Of a stretch of 64,000 nucleotides of DNA, positions 1-9,132 are shown one piece after another. The stretch comes from Formosa haliotis. Lineage in GTDB: Bacteria > Bacteroidota > Bacteroidia > Flavobacteriales > Flavobacteriaceae. The stretch is from positions 3,407,501-3,471,500 of the forward strand of contig NZ_BDEL01000001.1 in assembly GCF_001685485.1 (NCBI RefSeq), in the 5' to 3' direction. Numbering within the stretch: position 1 is the first letter of the stretch; the number at the start of each line of letters is the position of its first letter. The position numbers were made by a program, and so were the translations under genes. The notes beneath the pieces are model-generated. The model saw only the letters and a list, made by a program, of their open reading frames with translations. It did not search any database and was not told where the DNA came from.

Positions 1-953
1 TCTGGATATTTCAAAATTAATATGTTATAAGATTGAATTGCTTTTTTGTAATTTTTTTGCTCGACATAAATTCGTGCCAAAGTCTCTGTCATCAAGGCTT
101 CGGGCTGTAACAAATTCGATTCTGCTAAATTTAATTGCGGGCTGGTCGATTTTTTAGGATCGATTTTAGGATTGCTAGAAATAAATTTATCTATCAATTC
201 GAATTTTTTTGCCTTTTTAGGGCAGTGTTTTTCGTCTTTAATGAGTTTCTTATTAACAGCTTCCGATTCTGGTTTCACTTCGGGAGTCTGTTCTGGTTCT
301 GAAACCGAGCGATCTACAGGTTTAAATGTTGTAAGCTTAAGCCACTCGTTAAATGAATGTGTTTCTCTATTATTAAAATCTAAAGGTTTTCCAATTTCTA
401 AAACAGCTTCTGGACTTGCTTCTGTGTTATCCGTTTCTGAAGATGAAGCAGTAACCTCTTCATGGTCTTGATTAGAAGCTTCCGTTTCGGTGTCTAAGTC
501 ATCAATAGGTTCTTCTGGGAAATACACAAGTTTTGAAGGCGCTATTTTTGGCTGAAATAATTCAGGATCTAAAACGCCCTCGGTTTCATCTATATGTTGA
601 CTTAAAACATCATCAATAGATGTTTTTTTGTTGACAGAGATGTCTTCCACATCTACATCGATATCTTTTAAATGTGAAGCGTTTTGTTTTATAAACTGAG
701 AAATTTCATTTTGCAGAAAAGCTTCCGAAGTAATAAAGTCAAATAAAATACTACGGTCGGTCGTATACGCCGCGGTAGTTTTTAATTCCTGATTGTATTT
801 AAAACTCTCTGTGGTTTTTAACGCTTTTAAATATAATGCACGTGCCGGTTGGAAATACGGAAATTCATCTAAAATAAGTTTCAGTGCTCTGGCTTGGTCT
901 GCCATTAAAGCTTCAGGGTGTTGCAGTATATGTGTAAAATCGGTGCGTGTCAT
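1..953 (-). CDS. TPR-type hypothetical protein, C-terminus cut by the window edge
   Basis: An open frame runs from an ATG at 953 on the minus strand to the window start without a stop, giving about 317 residues. The N-terminus (MTRTDFTHILQHPEAL) is followed by a helical region rich in Ala, Leu and Tyr, then a long acidic Ser/Thr/Glu-rich linker at about residues 140-220. Near the edge is a helix-turn-helix pair around residues 280-317 (QPEALMTETLARIYVEQ, then YKKAIQSYNIL) that reads as the start of a tetratricopeptide repeat. It begins one base after the lptE stop, so it is almost certainly cotranscribed with lptE. Flavobacteria commonly carry a TPR protein of this kind after lptE. The function is unknown and there is no signal peptide. 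Confidence 0.8.
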   Translation of the reverse strand, partial: MTRTDFTHILQHPEALMADQARALKLILDEFPYFQPARALYLKALKTTESFKYNQELKTTAAYTTDRSILFDFITSEAFLQNEISQFIKQNASHLKDIDVDVEDISVNKKTSIDDVLSQHIDETEGVLDPELFQPKIAPSKLVYFPEEPIDDLDTETEASNQDHEEVTASSSETDNTEASPEAVLEIGKPLDFNNRETHSFNEWLKLTTFKPVDRSVSEPEQTPEVKPESEAVNKKLIKDEKHCPKKAKKFELIDKFISSNPKIDPKKSTSPQLNLAESNLLQPEALMTETLARIYVEQKNYKKAIQSYNILILKYP

Positions 954-954
954 G

Positions 955-1461
955 TTACCATTGTGCTAAAGACGCGTTGAAAATATCTTGGGTTAAACGT
1001 TCAAAAACTTCATCGATGGCAGTTACTTTTTGGGCACCAACAAGCTGTGCGGTACCGGCGTAATCGTAAAAGAACGAAAAGCGCTTTTCAAACTCTGCAT
1101 CTTCATCTTGCTTATTGTAGAAGCGTACATTTACCGAAATAGTTAACCGGTTTTGGGCTGCCGTATTTTCTGCGGTCGCTGTGGTTGGCGAAATTCTATA
1201 TTCTACAATTTCACCTTCGTAAACCAAATCGCCATTAGATTTTACTAATTGTAAATTGGTTTGGTTTAATAGTAAATCTGTTAAAGCATTGGTGAAATCT
1301 AAATCTAAACCAGGTTCTATTAAGGTTGCATTATTCTGGAAATAATTAACCTGAAAGGTTTTAGTATTCGGATTAACTTTAGCTCCGGTAAACGAATATG
1401 CGCCACAAGCAGCAAGACTTAATGACATACCTATTAAAAGAAGATAATGTTTTATGCTCAT
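955..1461 (-). CDS. lptE: LptE-family LPS assembly lipoprotein
   Basis: This 168-residue lipoprotein precursor has a signal peptide ending in the lipobox LAAC, with the lipidated cysteine at residue 19. LptE plugs the LptD barrel in the outer membrane and helps insert lipopolysaccharide. The mature region has the small alternating beta/alpha composition of the family, including a TNALTDLLLNQTNLQL helix typical of Bacteroidota LptE. It lies 3 bases after the sigma54-activator gene and 1 base before the TPR gene in the miaB operon. Length and neighbourhood match the flavobacterial arrangement. The assignment rests on family pattern and context, since LptE is poorly conserved in sequence. Confidence 0.85.
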   Translation of the reverse strand: MSIKHYLLLIGMSLSLAACGAYSFTGAKVNPNTKTFQVNYFQNNATLIEPGLDLDFTNALTDLLLNQTNLQLVKSNGDLVYEGEIVEYRISPTTATAENTAAQNRLTISVNVRFYNKQDEDAEFEKRFSFFYDYAGTAQLVGAQKVTAIDEVFERLTQDIFNASLAQW

Positions 1462-1464
1462 AAT

Positions 1465-2742
1465 TTATAAGTCGTACTGTTTAATTTTTCTATATAAGGT
1501 GCGTTCGCTAATTCCTAATTCGGCCGCTGCCAATTTACGTTTTCCTTGGTGACGTTCCAACGATTTTTTTATAAGTTCTAACTCCTTGTCTTGTAAAGAT
1601 AGTGTTTCTTCTTCCTGAATTTCTTCAGCAAAATGATATTTGTCTAATGGGTTTACACTTGGGTCTACTAAGGCCGTATTGATGCTTGGTTCTGGAATTG
1701 AAAGAATTTCTAAATTATCGTCGATGTCTTCTTCATCGTATTCGGCATCAGACTCGTCGCCATAAATTTTCTGAATCAGACTTTCGTTATTTTTTTGAAC
1801 GTCTTTATCGTTGCCGTTTTTCATCAACTCGGCAGTTAGTTTTTTAAGATCGTTTAAATCGGCTTTCATATCGAACAAAACCTTATAAAGGATCTCGCGT
1901 TCGCTGCTAAAATCGCTTTCCGATTTAGAATGCGAAATCACTGCTGGTAAATTTGATGTGGTATTCGGTAAATATCCTTTAAGCGTTTGGGCCGTAATGG
2001 TTCTGTTTTCTTCTAAAACAGAAACTTGTTCGGCTACGTTTCTTAGCTGTCTAATATTTCCGTTCCAACGAAATTTCAATAAAATTTGTGCCGCTTCATC
2101 GGTCAATTTTATAGTTGGCATTTTGTACTTTAAAGCGAAATCGCTAGCAAATTTTCTGAATAATAAATGAATATCTTCTTGGCGCTCGCGAAGTGGCGGT
2201 AAATGAATTTCTACCGTGCTTAATCTGTAGTACAAATCTTCTCTAAATTGGCCTTTTTTTATGGCTTCAAACATATTTACGTTTGTGGCTGCCACGATTC
2301 TTACGTTCGTTTTTTGAACTTTACTAGATCCCACTTTTATAAATTCGCCATTTTCAAGAACACGTAATAAACGTACTTGTGTGGTAAGCGGAAGTTCTCC
2401 TACTTCGTCTAAAAAAATGGTTCCGCCATCGGCAACTTCAAAATATCCAGAGCGGGTTGCCGTTGCTCCAGTAAAAGCCCCTTTTTCATGACCAAAAAGT
2501 TCGCTGTCTATGGTTCCTTCTGGTATAGCTCCACAGTTTACAGCGATATATTTACCGTGTTTTCTGTGAGATAGTTGATGAATAATTTTTGGAATACTTT
2601 CTTTACCAACACCACTTTCACCGGTAACTAAAACCGAAATATCTGTTGGTGCCACTTGAATCGCTTTTTCGATGGCGCGATTTAGTTTTTGGTCGTTACC
2701 AATTATTCCGAAACGTTGTTTTATGGCTTGAATTGATTCCAT
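1465..2742 (-). CDS. Sigma54-interacting AAA+ transcriptional regulator without receiver domain
   Basis: A 425-residue bacterial enhancer-binding protein. The AAA+ domain starts almost at the N-terminus, with Walker A GESGVGKE at residues 41-48, the sigma54-contact loop GAFTGA at 88-93, Walker B (GTIFLDEVGELP) and an arginine-finger region (FREDLYYRL). A linker rich in Asp and Glu (about 300-375) leads to a Fis-type helix-turn-helix at the C-terminus (LAAAELGISERTLYRKI). There is no N-terminal receiver or GAF domain, so activity is not controlled by direct phosphorylation of this chain. It sits between miaB and lptE, as in many Flavobacteriia. Target promoters cannot be read from this window. 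Confidence 0.9.
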   Translation of the reverse strand: MESIQAIKQRFGIIGNDQKLNRAIEKAIQVAPTDISVLVTGESGVGKESIPKIIHQLSHRKHGKYIAVNCGAIPEGTIDSELFGHEKGAFTGATATRSGYFEVADGGTIFLDEVGELPLTTQVRLLRVLENGEFIKVGSSKVQKTNVRIVAATNVNMFEAIKKGQFREDLYYRLSTVEIHLPPLRERQEDIHLLFRKFASDFALKYKMPTIKLTDEAAQILLKFRWNGNIRQLRNVAEQVSVLEENRTITAQTLKGYLPNTTSNLPAVISHSKSESDFSSEREILYKVLFDMKADLNDLKKLTAELMKNGNDKDVQKNNESLIQKIYGDESDAEYDEEDIDDNLEILSIPEPSINTALVDPSVNPLDKYHFAEEIQEEETLSLQDKELELIKKSLERHQGKRKLAAAELGISERTLYRKIKQYDL

Positions 2743-2803
2743 AGCGTTATATACTTGAATAAAACTTTTCTTTTTTTTTGAAAGGTTTTATGGGTTATTA
2801 AAA

Positions 2804-4246
2804 TTACATATTAGACAGATGAAGACCTTCTCCTATTAAGGTAGCACTCGTACAATCTGTAACTTTTACGGTTACAAAATCACCAATTTTAAAATTGCCT
2901 TTAGGGAATACAGCAACCATATTTTGCGATGTTCTACCAGACCATTGTAATTCCGATTTTTTAGATTCTTTTTCTATTAGCACTTCTACCTCGCGATTTA
3001 AATATTCTCGGGTACGGATTTCGCTGTGTTTACGTTGTAATTGCACGATGTCGTCTAAACGTTTTTTCTTAACTTCTAGAGGGATGTCGTCTTCTAATTT
3101 TCGTTCGGCAAGCGTACCTGGGCGCTCAGAATAATAAAACATATAACCAAAATTATACTTTACATGCTCCATTAAACTTAAGGTGTCTTGGTGGTCTTGT
3201 TCGGTTTCTGTTGGGAAACCTGTAATTAAATCCTGACTTATAGCACATTCTGGAAGAATGCGACGAATGTTATCTATTAAATCAAAATATTCTTCACGAG
3301 TATGTAAACGGTTCATCGCTTTTAAAATACGATTGCTTCCACTTTGTACAGGTAGGTGAATATGATTACAAATATTTTTATGTTTAGCCATGGTTTCTAC
3401 CACGTCTAGCGTTAAATCTTGAGGATTAGAAGTTGAAAACCGAATACGCATGCCAGGTTGCGTTTTTGCACAAAGATCTAATAGCTGAGCAAAATTAACA
3501 GCTGTAGCTTTTTCAAGATCGGATGCTTTTTCAAAATCTTTTTTAAGTCCGCCGCCGTACCATAAATAGCTATCTACATTTTGGCCTAAAAGTGTGATTT
3601 CTTTAAATCCACGATTCCATAAATCGTTAATTTCTTCAATAATACTTTGTGGTTCACGACTACGTTCGCGGCCGCGCGTAAACGGCACAACACAAAAGGT
3701 ACACATATTATCGCAACCTCTAGTAATAGAAACAAAAGCGGTTACACCATTACTATTTAAACGCACTGGCGAAATATCGCCATAGGTTTCGTCTTTGGAA
3801 AGGATAACATTAATGGCTTCGCGACCATCTTCAACTTCTGCCAATAAGTTAGGTAAATCTTTATAGGCATCTGGACCTACAACTAGATCAACAATTTTTT
3901 CTTCTTCAAGAAACTTGCTTTTAAGGCGCTCTGCCATACAGCCTAAAACGCCAACTTTCATTCTTGGGTTAATACGTTTTACGGCGTTGTATTTTTCTAG
4001 ACGCTTACGAATGGTTTGTTCTGCTTTATCTCTAATAGAGCAGGTGTTTACTAAAACCAAATCGGCATCTTCTAATTTTTGTGTGGTGTTATAACCTTGA
4101 TTCGATAAAATTGAGGCTACAATTTCACTATCGCTAAAATTCATAGAACAGCCATAGCTCTCTATAAATAGTTTACGTGAATTTTCTTTTTTTTGTTCTA
4201 ATACCAGGCTTTCACCTTGTTTACTTTCGTCAATTGTCTTCTCCAT
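2804..4246 (-). CDS. miaB: tRNA-2-methylthio-N6-dimethylallyladenosine synthase MiaB
   Basis: A radical SAM methylthiotransferase that adds the 2-methylthio group to i6A37 of tRNAs reading U-starting codons. In order it has an N-terminal UPF0004 domain (LFIESYGCSMNFSDSE, with further conserved cysteines at VNTCSIR and GVLGCMAER), the radical SAM motif CDNMCTFC near residue 180, and a C-terminal TRAM domain ending at ATLIGEGL. I chose the ATG at 4246 (MEKTIDESKQ); an ATG at 4261 would add five residues. It is the first gene of a minus-strand operon with the sigma54 activator, lptE and the TPR gene, and a Bacteroidota promoter lies just upstream. Confidence 0.96.
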   Translation of the reverse strand: MEKTIDESKQGESLVLEQKKENSRKLFIESYGCSMNFSDSEIVASILSNQGYNTTQKLEDADLVLVNTCSIRDKAEQTIRKRLEKYNAVKRINPRMKVGVLGCMAERLKSKFLEEEKIVDLVVGPDAYKDLPNLLAEVEDGREAINVILSKDETYGDISPVRLNSNGVTAFVSITRGCDNMCTFCVVPFTRGRERSREPQSIIEEINDLWNRGFKEITLLGQNVDSYLWYGGGLKKDFEKASDLEKATAVNFAQLLDLCAKTQPGMRIRFSTSNPQDLTLDVVETMAKHKNICNHIHLPVQSGSNRILKAMNRLHTREEYFDLIDNIRRILPECAISQDLITGFPTETEQDHQDTLSLMEHVKYNFGYMFYYSERPGTLAERKLEDDIPLEVKKKRLDDIVQLQRKHSEIRTREYLNREVEVLIEKESKKSELQWSGRTSQNMVAVFPKGNFKIGDFVTVKVTDCTSATLIGEGLHLSNM

Positions 4247-4282
4247 AAGGCTGTTGAACATATTTATCAGTCAATAAGTTTG

Positions 4283-4315
4283 CAAAGATACAATTAAATT
4301 TATGTTTGTGACAAA
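4283..4315 (-). promoter_or_regulatory. Bacteroidota-type promoter for miaB operon
   Basis: On the minus strand, TTTG (4315-4312) is followed after 21 bases by TATCTTTG (4290-4283). This matches the Bacteroidota housekeeping consensus TTTG-N19/21-TAnnTTTG. The expected start of transcription is about 15-30 bases before the miaB start codon. Confidence 0.7.
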
Positions 4316-4386
4316 GTGTCAGTTTAATTTTTCTTGTAATTTTGTTAAAATATAGTTTCTTTACTTGTAAACTAAATCAATCACCT

Positions 4387-5148
4387 ATGAGCTTATCAGA
4401 AATTAACCAAAAGATAGAACAAGCAAAACCATTAGATTTTGGAATTATATTTAGTCAATCTATCGAACTTTTTAAGAAAATATGGCAACAAGGCTTAGTA
4501 ATCATGTTATTAATGGTGGCTATTATATTGCCTTTTTATTTTATAATTTATGTGCCATTTTTAATGTTAGGAGTAGATCGGGATGCTTTAAATTCTACAC
4601 AGGAAATGAATCCTATATTGTTAATTCTCGTAGGGTTATTCTTTTTATTATTCGTTATAATAGCCTCGGCAGCGAGCTTAGGGTTTCAAGCAGCTTTTTA
4701 TAGGATTTGTAAACAAAAGGATTTAGGGGAGGTAGCAAAAGATGACTATTTCTACTTTTTTAGAAAACCATATTTTAAAAAATTAATCCAATTGTCCTTA
4801 GCTATAACAGGAATCTCGTTTCTTTGCGGATTACTTTGTGCTTTACCTTTAATTTATGCTATGGTGCCACTATCCTTTATAAGTGTAGTCTTTGCTTTTA
4901 ATCCCGATTTAAGTGTTTCAGAACTTGTAAAAGTGAGTTTTAAATTAGGTAATAAAAAGTGGTTGTTAACATTCGGGTTACTCATTGTATGTGGAATTTT
5001 GGCCGAGTTACTCGGGTTGCTTATGTGTTTTGTAGGATTGTTTGTAACGGCATCGTTCGCTTATCTACCTTTATATATAATTTATAAGGAGGTAATTGGT
5101 TTCGAAAATTTAGAAGACGATTCAATTTTAATAGAAACACAACCCTAA
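4387..5148 (+). CDS. Polytopic membrane protein of unknown function
   Basis: A 253-residue protein starting at the ATG at 4387 (MSLSEINQKIEQAKPLDFG); an in-frame TTG at 4342 would add 15 unlikely residues. A short soluble N-terminus with an amphipathic helix is followed by about five to six hydrophobic segments, at roughly residues 30-55, 75-105, 140-170, 175-195 and 205-240, and an acidic tail. The layout resembles the glycerophosphoryl-diester-phosphodiesterase membrane-domain or DUF975-like integral membrane proteins, but I see no diagnostic motif. It is monocistronic, between divergent miaB and topA. Confidence 0.8.
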   Translation: MSLSEINQKIEQAKPLDFGIIFSQSIELFKKIWQQGLVIMLLMVAIILPFYFIIYVPFLMLGVDRDALNSTQEMNPILLILVGLFFLLFVIIASAASLGFQAAFYRICKQKDLGEVAKDDYFYFFRKPYFKKLIQLSLAITGISFLCGLLCALPLIYAMVPLSFISVVFAFNPDLSVSELVKVSFKLGNKKWLLTFGLLIVCGILAELLGLLMCFVGLFVTASFAYLPLYIIYKEVIGFENLEDDSILIETQP

Positions 5149-5260
5149 TTGGTATTAAATTAAGATTTAAACTGAAAAATAATAGGTCTAAAATCGATAT
5201 TTTTTGCCTTTCATCGTACTGAATACTGATAAAAATTAGGATGATGTATTTTTTTTGATA

Positions 5261-5268
5261 TACATTTG
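5261..5268 (+). promoter_or_regulatory. Putative -7 promoter element of topA
   Basis: TACATTTG matches the TAnnTTTG consensus and lies 19 bases before the topA start codon. No good TTTG -33 box is seen at the usual distance, so only the -7 element is called. Confidence 0.5.
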
Positions 5269-5287
5269 TAGCACCAAAAAAATAAAA

Positions 5288-7795
5288 ATGGCGAAGAATT
5301 TAGTAATAGTGGAGTCACCTGCAAAGGCGAAAACAATCGAAAAATTTTTAGGTAAAGATTATAAGGTTGAATCTAGTTTTGGCCATATTGCCGATCTGCC
5401 ATCCAAGGAGTTAGGTGTAGATGTAGAAGGCGATTTTAGTCCGAAATACGAAGTGTCTAGCGATAAAAAATCAGTTGTAAAAAAGCTTAGAGATTTATCT
5501 AAGAAAGCCGAGATGGTTTGGTTAGCAAGTGATGAGGATCGAGAGGGAGAGGCTATTGCTTGGCATTTAGCCGAGACTTTAAAGTTAGATAAAGCTAAGA
5601 CGAAACGTATAGTTTTCCACGAAATTACAAAATCTGCCATTCAAAAAGCTATAGAGAATCCTCGTGGTATAGACTACCATTTAGTCGATGCACAACAAGC
5701 ACGTCGTGTATTAGACAGAATTGTGGGTTACGAATTATCGCCAGTATTATGGCGTAAAGTAAAGGGAGGTTTATCGGCAGGCCGTGTACAATCGGTTTCT
5801 GTACGATTAATTGTAGAGCGCGAACGCGAAATCCAAGAGTTTACACCAGAAGCATCGTATAGAATAGATGCAGAGTTTTCAAACGAAGATGGGCAAACCT
5901 TTAAAGCTAAATTGCCAAAAACGTTTACTTCTAAAGACGAAGCCTTTACATTTTTAGAGCAAAATGCTTTAGCAGATTTCAAAGTAAAAGATTTAGAGAA
6001 AAAGCCAGCAAAAAAATCGCCTGCAGCACCATTTACCACATCAACATTACAACAAGAAGCAGCACGTAAATTATATTTCTCTGTAAGTAAAACCATGACC
6101 ATGGCACAACGTTTATACGAAGCCGGTTTAATTACTTATATGAGAACAGATAGTGTTAACTTATCCGACGAAGCTAGAAAAGGAGCTAAAGCCGAAATTG
6201 AAAATGCTTACGGAAAGAAATACGCTAAAGAACGCAATTATAAAGGGAAAGCAAAAGGAGCACAAGAGGCGCACGAGGCCATTCGTCCTACAGATTTTGC
6301 TTTACATTCTGTCGATATAGATAGAGATCAAGCCCGTTTATATGAATTGATTTGGAAACGTACCATTGCATCGCAAATGAGTGAGGCGCAATTAGAACGT
6401 ACCAATGTTAAAATATCGGCCTCTACACATTCAGAATTATTTTCTGCGAATGGAGAGGTTATTACTTTTGATGGATTTTTAAAAGTATATCTAGAAGGTA
6501 ACGATGATGAAGATTCGGAGCAAGAAGGTATGTTGCCTGCAATGAAAGTTGGAGAAACACTTTTAAACGAATACATTACAGCTACCGAACGTTATACAAG
6601 ACCACCTTACCGTTACACAGAAGCTTCTTTAGTTAAAAAGTTGGAGGAGTTAGGTATTGGGCGTCCGTCTACCTACGCGCCAACCATTTCTACTATTCAG
6701 AACAGAAACTATGTAGAAAAAGGAACAATTGAAGGTGTAGAGCGTGAGTATACCCAAATTACATTAAAAGAAGGTGTTGTTAAAGATAAACTACTTACAG
6801 AAAAAGTAGGTTCGGATAAAGGAAAATTAGTCCCTACAGATATAGGTATGATTGTTACCGACTTTTTGGTAAATCATTTTGAATCTATTTTAGACTACAA
6901 TTTTACAGCTAAAGTAGAGGAGGATTTTGATGATATCGCGGAAGGTAAAGAGGATTGGACTAAAATGATGAAAGATTTTTATTCTAAATTTCATCCTATA
7001 GTAACCGATGTTCAAGAAAATGCCGATCGAGAGTCTGGTGAACGTATTTTAGGAACAGATCCTAAATCTGGACGTCAGGTAAGTGTGCGTTTAGGAAAAT
7101 TCGGGCCAATGGCTCAAATTGGCGCAGCAGACGAAGACGATAAGCAATTTGCTAGTTTGTCTCCAGACCAACAATTAAATACAATTACTTTTGAAGAAGC
7201 CTTAGATTTATTTAAGCTTCCAAAAAGTTTAGGAACTTACGAAGATCTTCCTGTAGAAGTTAATAACGGTCGTTTCGGACCCTATGTTAAGTTTGGAGAT
7301 GCCTATGTGTCCTTGCCAAAAGGTGTAGATGCCCTAAGTGTAGAGTTAGACGATGCTATTGTTTTAATTAAAGAAAAGCAAAAAGCAGATGCTCCTATAT
7401 ATATGTATGATGGCTTGCCAGTACAAAAAGGAAAAGGACGTTTCGGACCCTTTATTAAGTGGAACAATATGTTTATTAATGTAAATAAAAAGTACGATTG
7501 GGATAATTTATCCGACGATGATATCGTAACATTAATAAAAGAAAAAATCCAGAAGGAGATAGATAAAGTTGTTCATAACTGGGAAGATGAAGGCATTCGT
7601 GTAGAAAAAGCACGTTGGGGAAGACACAATGTTATAAAAGGTAAAATAAAGGTAGAATTAGATAAAACTGTCGATGCTACCAAATTAACCTTAGACGAGG
7701 CAAAAGCTTTAATAGAAGCTAAAACACCCAAGCGTAAAACTGCAGCAAAGAAAAAAGCTCCAGCGAAAAAGAAAACCACAGCAAAAAAGAAATAA
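5288..7795 (+). CDS. topA: DNA topoisomerase I
   Basis: A type IA topoisomerase that relaxes negative supercoils by a 5'-phosphotyrosyl strand passage. The start is the ATG at 5288 (MAKNLVIVESPAKAKTIEKF), not the upstream frame. The Toprim domain is N-terminal, with the conserved Glu in IVESPAKAKTI and the acidic triad in SDEDREGEAIAWH. The catalytic tyrosine is Tyr284 in GLITYMRTDS. C-terminal topoisomerase repeats carry two copies of a KG(R/K)FGPF/Y-type motif and no zinc-finger cysteines. The protein ends in a histone-like Lys/Ala tail. The total of 835 residues is normal for Bacteroidota. The next gene starts 3 bases after the stop. Confidence 0.97.
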   Translation: MAKNLVIVESPAKAKTIEKFLGKDYKVESSFGHIADLPSKELGVDVEGDFSPKYEVSSDKKSVVKKLRDLSKKAEMVWLASDEDREGEAIAWHLAETLKLDKAKTKRIVFHEITKSAIQKAIENPRGIDYHLVDAQQARRVLDRIVGYELSPVLWRKVKGGLSAGRVQSVSVRLIVEREREIQEFTPEASYRIDAEFSNEDGQTFKAKLPKTFTSKDEAFTFLEQNALADFKVKDLEKKPAKKSPAAPFTTSTLQQEAARKLYFSVSKTMTMAQRLYEAGLITYMRTDSVNLSDEARKGAKAEIENAYGKKYAKERNYKGKAKGAQEAHEAIRPTDFALHSVDIDRDQARLYELIWKRTIASQMSEAQLERTNVKISASTHSELFSANGEVITFDGFLKVYLEGNDDEDSEQEGMLPAMKVGETLLNEYITATERYTRPPYRYTEASLVKKLEELGIGRPSTYAPTISTIQNRNYVEKGTIEGVEREYTQITLKEGVVKDKLLTEKVGSDKGKLVPTDIGMIVTDFLVNHFESILDYNFTAKVEEDFDDIAEGKEDWTKMMKDFYSKFHPIVTDVQENADRESGERILGTDPKSGRQVSVRLGKFGPMAQIGAADEDDKQFASLSPDQQLNTITFEEALDLFKLPKSLGTYEDLPVEVNNGRFGPYVKFGDAYVSLPKGVDALSVELDDAIVLIKEKQKADAPIYMYDGLPVQKGKGRFGPFIKWNNMFINVNKKYDWDNLSDDDIVTLIKEKIQKEIDKVVHNWEDEGIRVEKARWGRHNVIKGKIKVELDKTVDATKLTLDEAKALIEAKTPKRKTAAKKKAPAKKKTTAKKK

Positions 7796-7798
7796 TTC

Positions 7799-8968
7799 AT
7801 GGCCGACCTTAATTTCTTGGCTCCTGTTCCCGATGTTGTTTTAGCGCATAATGCATTATTGTCGCCACAAGCTTTCGGACAAAAATTAAAAATACATTCT
7901 AAACAACATGGCTTACCAGATCTTGAAGGTGTAAGCATAGCCATTTTTGGAGTGTTAGAAAATAGAAACGATGTAAACTATATAGGTGAAGATTTCAATT
8001 TAAACGAAATTAGAAACGCCTTATATAAACTGTACCCAGGAAGCTGGAGTACTACAATTGCCGATTTGGGCGATATTTCTAAAGGCGAAACAGTAGAAGA
8101 TACGTATTTTGCTTTAAAGGAAACCGTTTCAGAATTAGTAAAATTAAAAATCGTTCCTATAGTTTTAGGCGGAAGCCAAGACTTAACTTACCCTATATAT
8201 CGTGCTTTCGATAATCTTATTCCTATGGTAAACATGGTGAATGTAGATAATAATTTCGATTTAGGAGATTCTTCAAAACCTATGAAGAACGGTAGTTTTG
8301 TAGGGAAAATCATTTTAGAAGAACCATATAATCTATTTAATTATGCCACGATAGGCTATCAAACCTATTTTAATTCGCAGGAAGAAATAGATTTAATGGA
8401 GAAATTATACTTTGAAGCTTACCGATTGGGGCAGGTGTCTAACGATATCACTCTGGTAGAACCTGTCATGCGCGATGCCAATATTGTTACTATAGATTTA
8501 GGCGCCATGAAAGCTTCCGAAGTTAGTTTAAATCAAAAGATATCTCCTAATGGTTTAGATGGTAAAGAAATTTGTGCTATTACAAGGTATGCAGGTATTA
8601 GTAATAAAGTAAATGTTCTGGGTATTTTTGAGTACAAACCATCTAAAGACGATGAGATGACCTGTGTGTTAATCTCGCAAATGATTTGGTATTTTGTTGA
8701 AGGCCTAAATAATAGGGTAGATGATAGTGATTTTAAGGACGAAAATATTTACCAGAAATTTATTACCTTAGTCGACTCCCACGAACTCAATTTTTACAAA
8801 AGCATCAAAACTGGACGCTGGTGGATTGAGATTCCTTTTTTAAATGAAATCAATACTAAATTAAAAAGGCACACGTTATTACCATGTATGCATCAAGATT
8901 ATTTAGACGCATGTAATAATCAAATTCCCGAAAGATGGTTTAAGGCATATCAGAAAAACCACGTTTAA
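7799..8968 (+). CDS. Arginase/ureohydrolase-fold protein with degenerate metal site
   Basis: A 389-residue protein of the arginase/agmatinase/formiminoglutamase fold, often annotated formimidoylglutamase in flavobacteria. The dinuclear manganese ligands are mostly missing. The GGDH motif reads VLGGSQDLTY, DAHxD reads VDNNFD, and the SxDxDxxDP motif reads TIDLGAMKAS. Catalysis by the classical mechanism is therefore doubtful. It is packed 3 bases after topA and about 160 bases before gldK, a neighbourhood I recall as recurrent in gliding flavobacteria. A structural or regulatory role linked to the Gld genes is possible but is inference. Confidence 0.85.
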   Translation: MADLNFLAPVPDVVLAHNALLSPQAFGQKLKIHSKQHGLPDLEGVSIAIFGVLENRNDVNYIGEDFNLNEIRNALYKLYPGSWSTTIADLGDISKGETVEDTYFALKETVSELVKLKIVPIVLGGSQDLTYPIYRAFDNLIPMVNMVNVDNNFDLGDSSKPMKNGSFVGKIILEEPYNLFNYATIGYQTYFNSQEEIDLMEKLYFEAYRLGQVSNDITLVEPVMRDANIVTIDLGAMKASEVSLNQKISPNGLDGKEICAITRYAGISNKVNVLGIFEYKPSKDDEMTCVLISQMIWYFVEGLNNRVDDSDFKDENIYQKFITLVDSHELNFYKSIKTGRWWIEIPFLNEINTKLKRHTLLPCMHQDYLDACNNQIPERWFKAYQKNHV

Positions 8969-8996
8969 AAGACATAAAAATTGGATGAAATGTACG

Positions 8997-9008
8997 TTTA
9001 TCGATAAA
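8997..9008. promoter_or_regulatory. Palindrome upstream of gldK
   Basis: TTTATCGATAAA is a perfect 12-base palindrome in the 158-base gap before gldK. A related half (TTTTTTATCGAAAAA) occurs about 35 bases further on. It may be an operator for the gldKLMN operon. No clear -7 element was found in this gap. Confidence 0.3.
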
Positions 9009-9132
9009 ATGTAACTTTTTTACGACGAAATGATGAATTTTTTATCGAAAAAGTTGTTTTTTAGAAAATATATAAATATGTTTACGCTCTTAAAATTTAG
9101 GTACCAATTATAACCTCAAGTTTTCTATGGAT

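Noticed and set aside
172..471. Plus-strand 99-residue frame over the truncated first gene
   Set aside because: It is antisense to the long minus-strand frame that continues beyond the window start and has no signal of its own.
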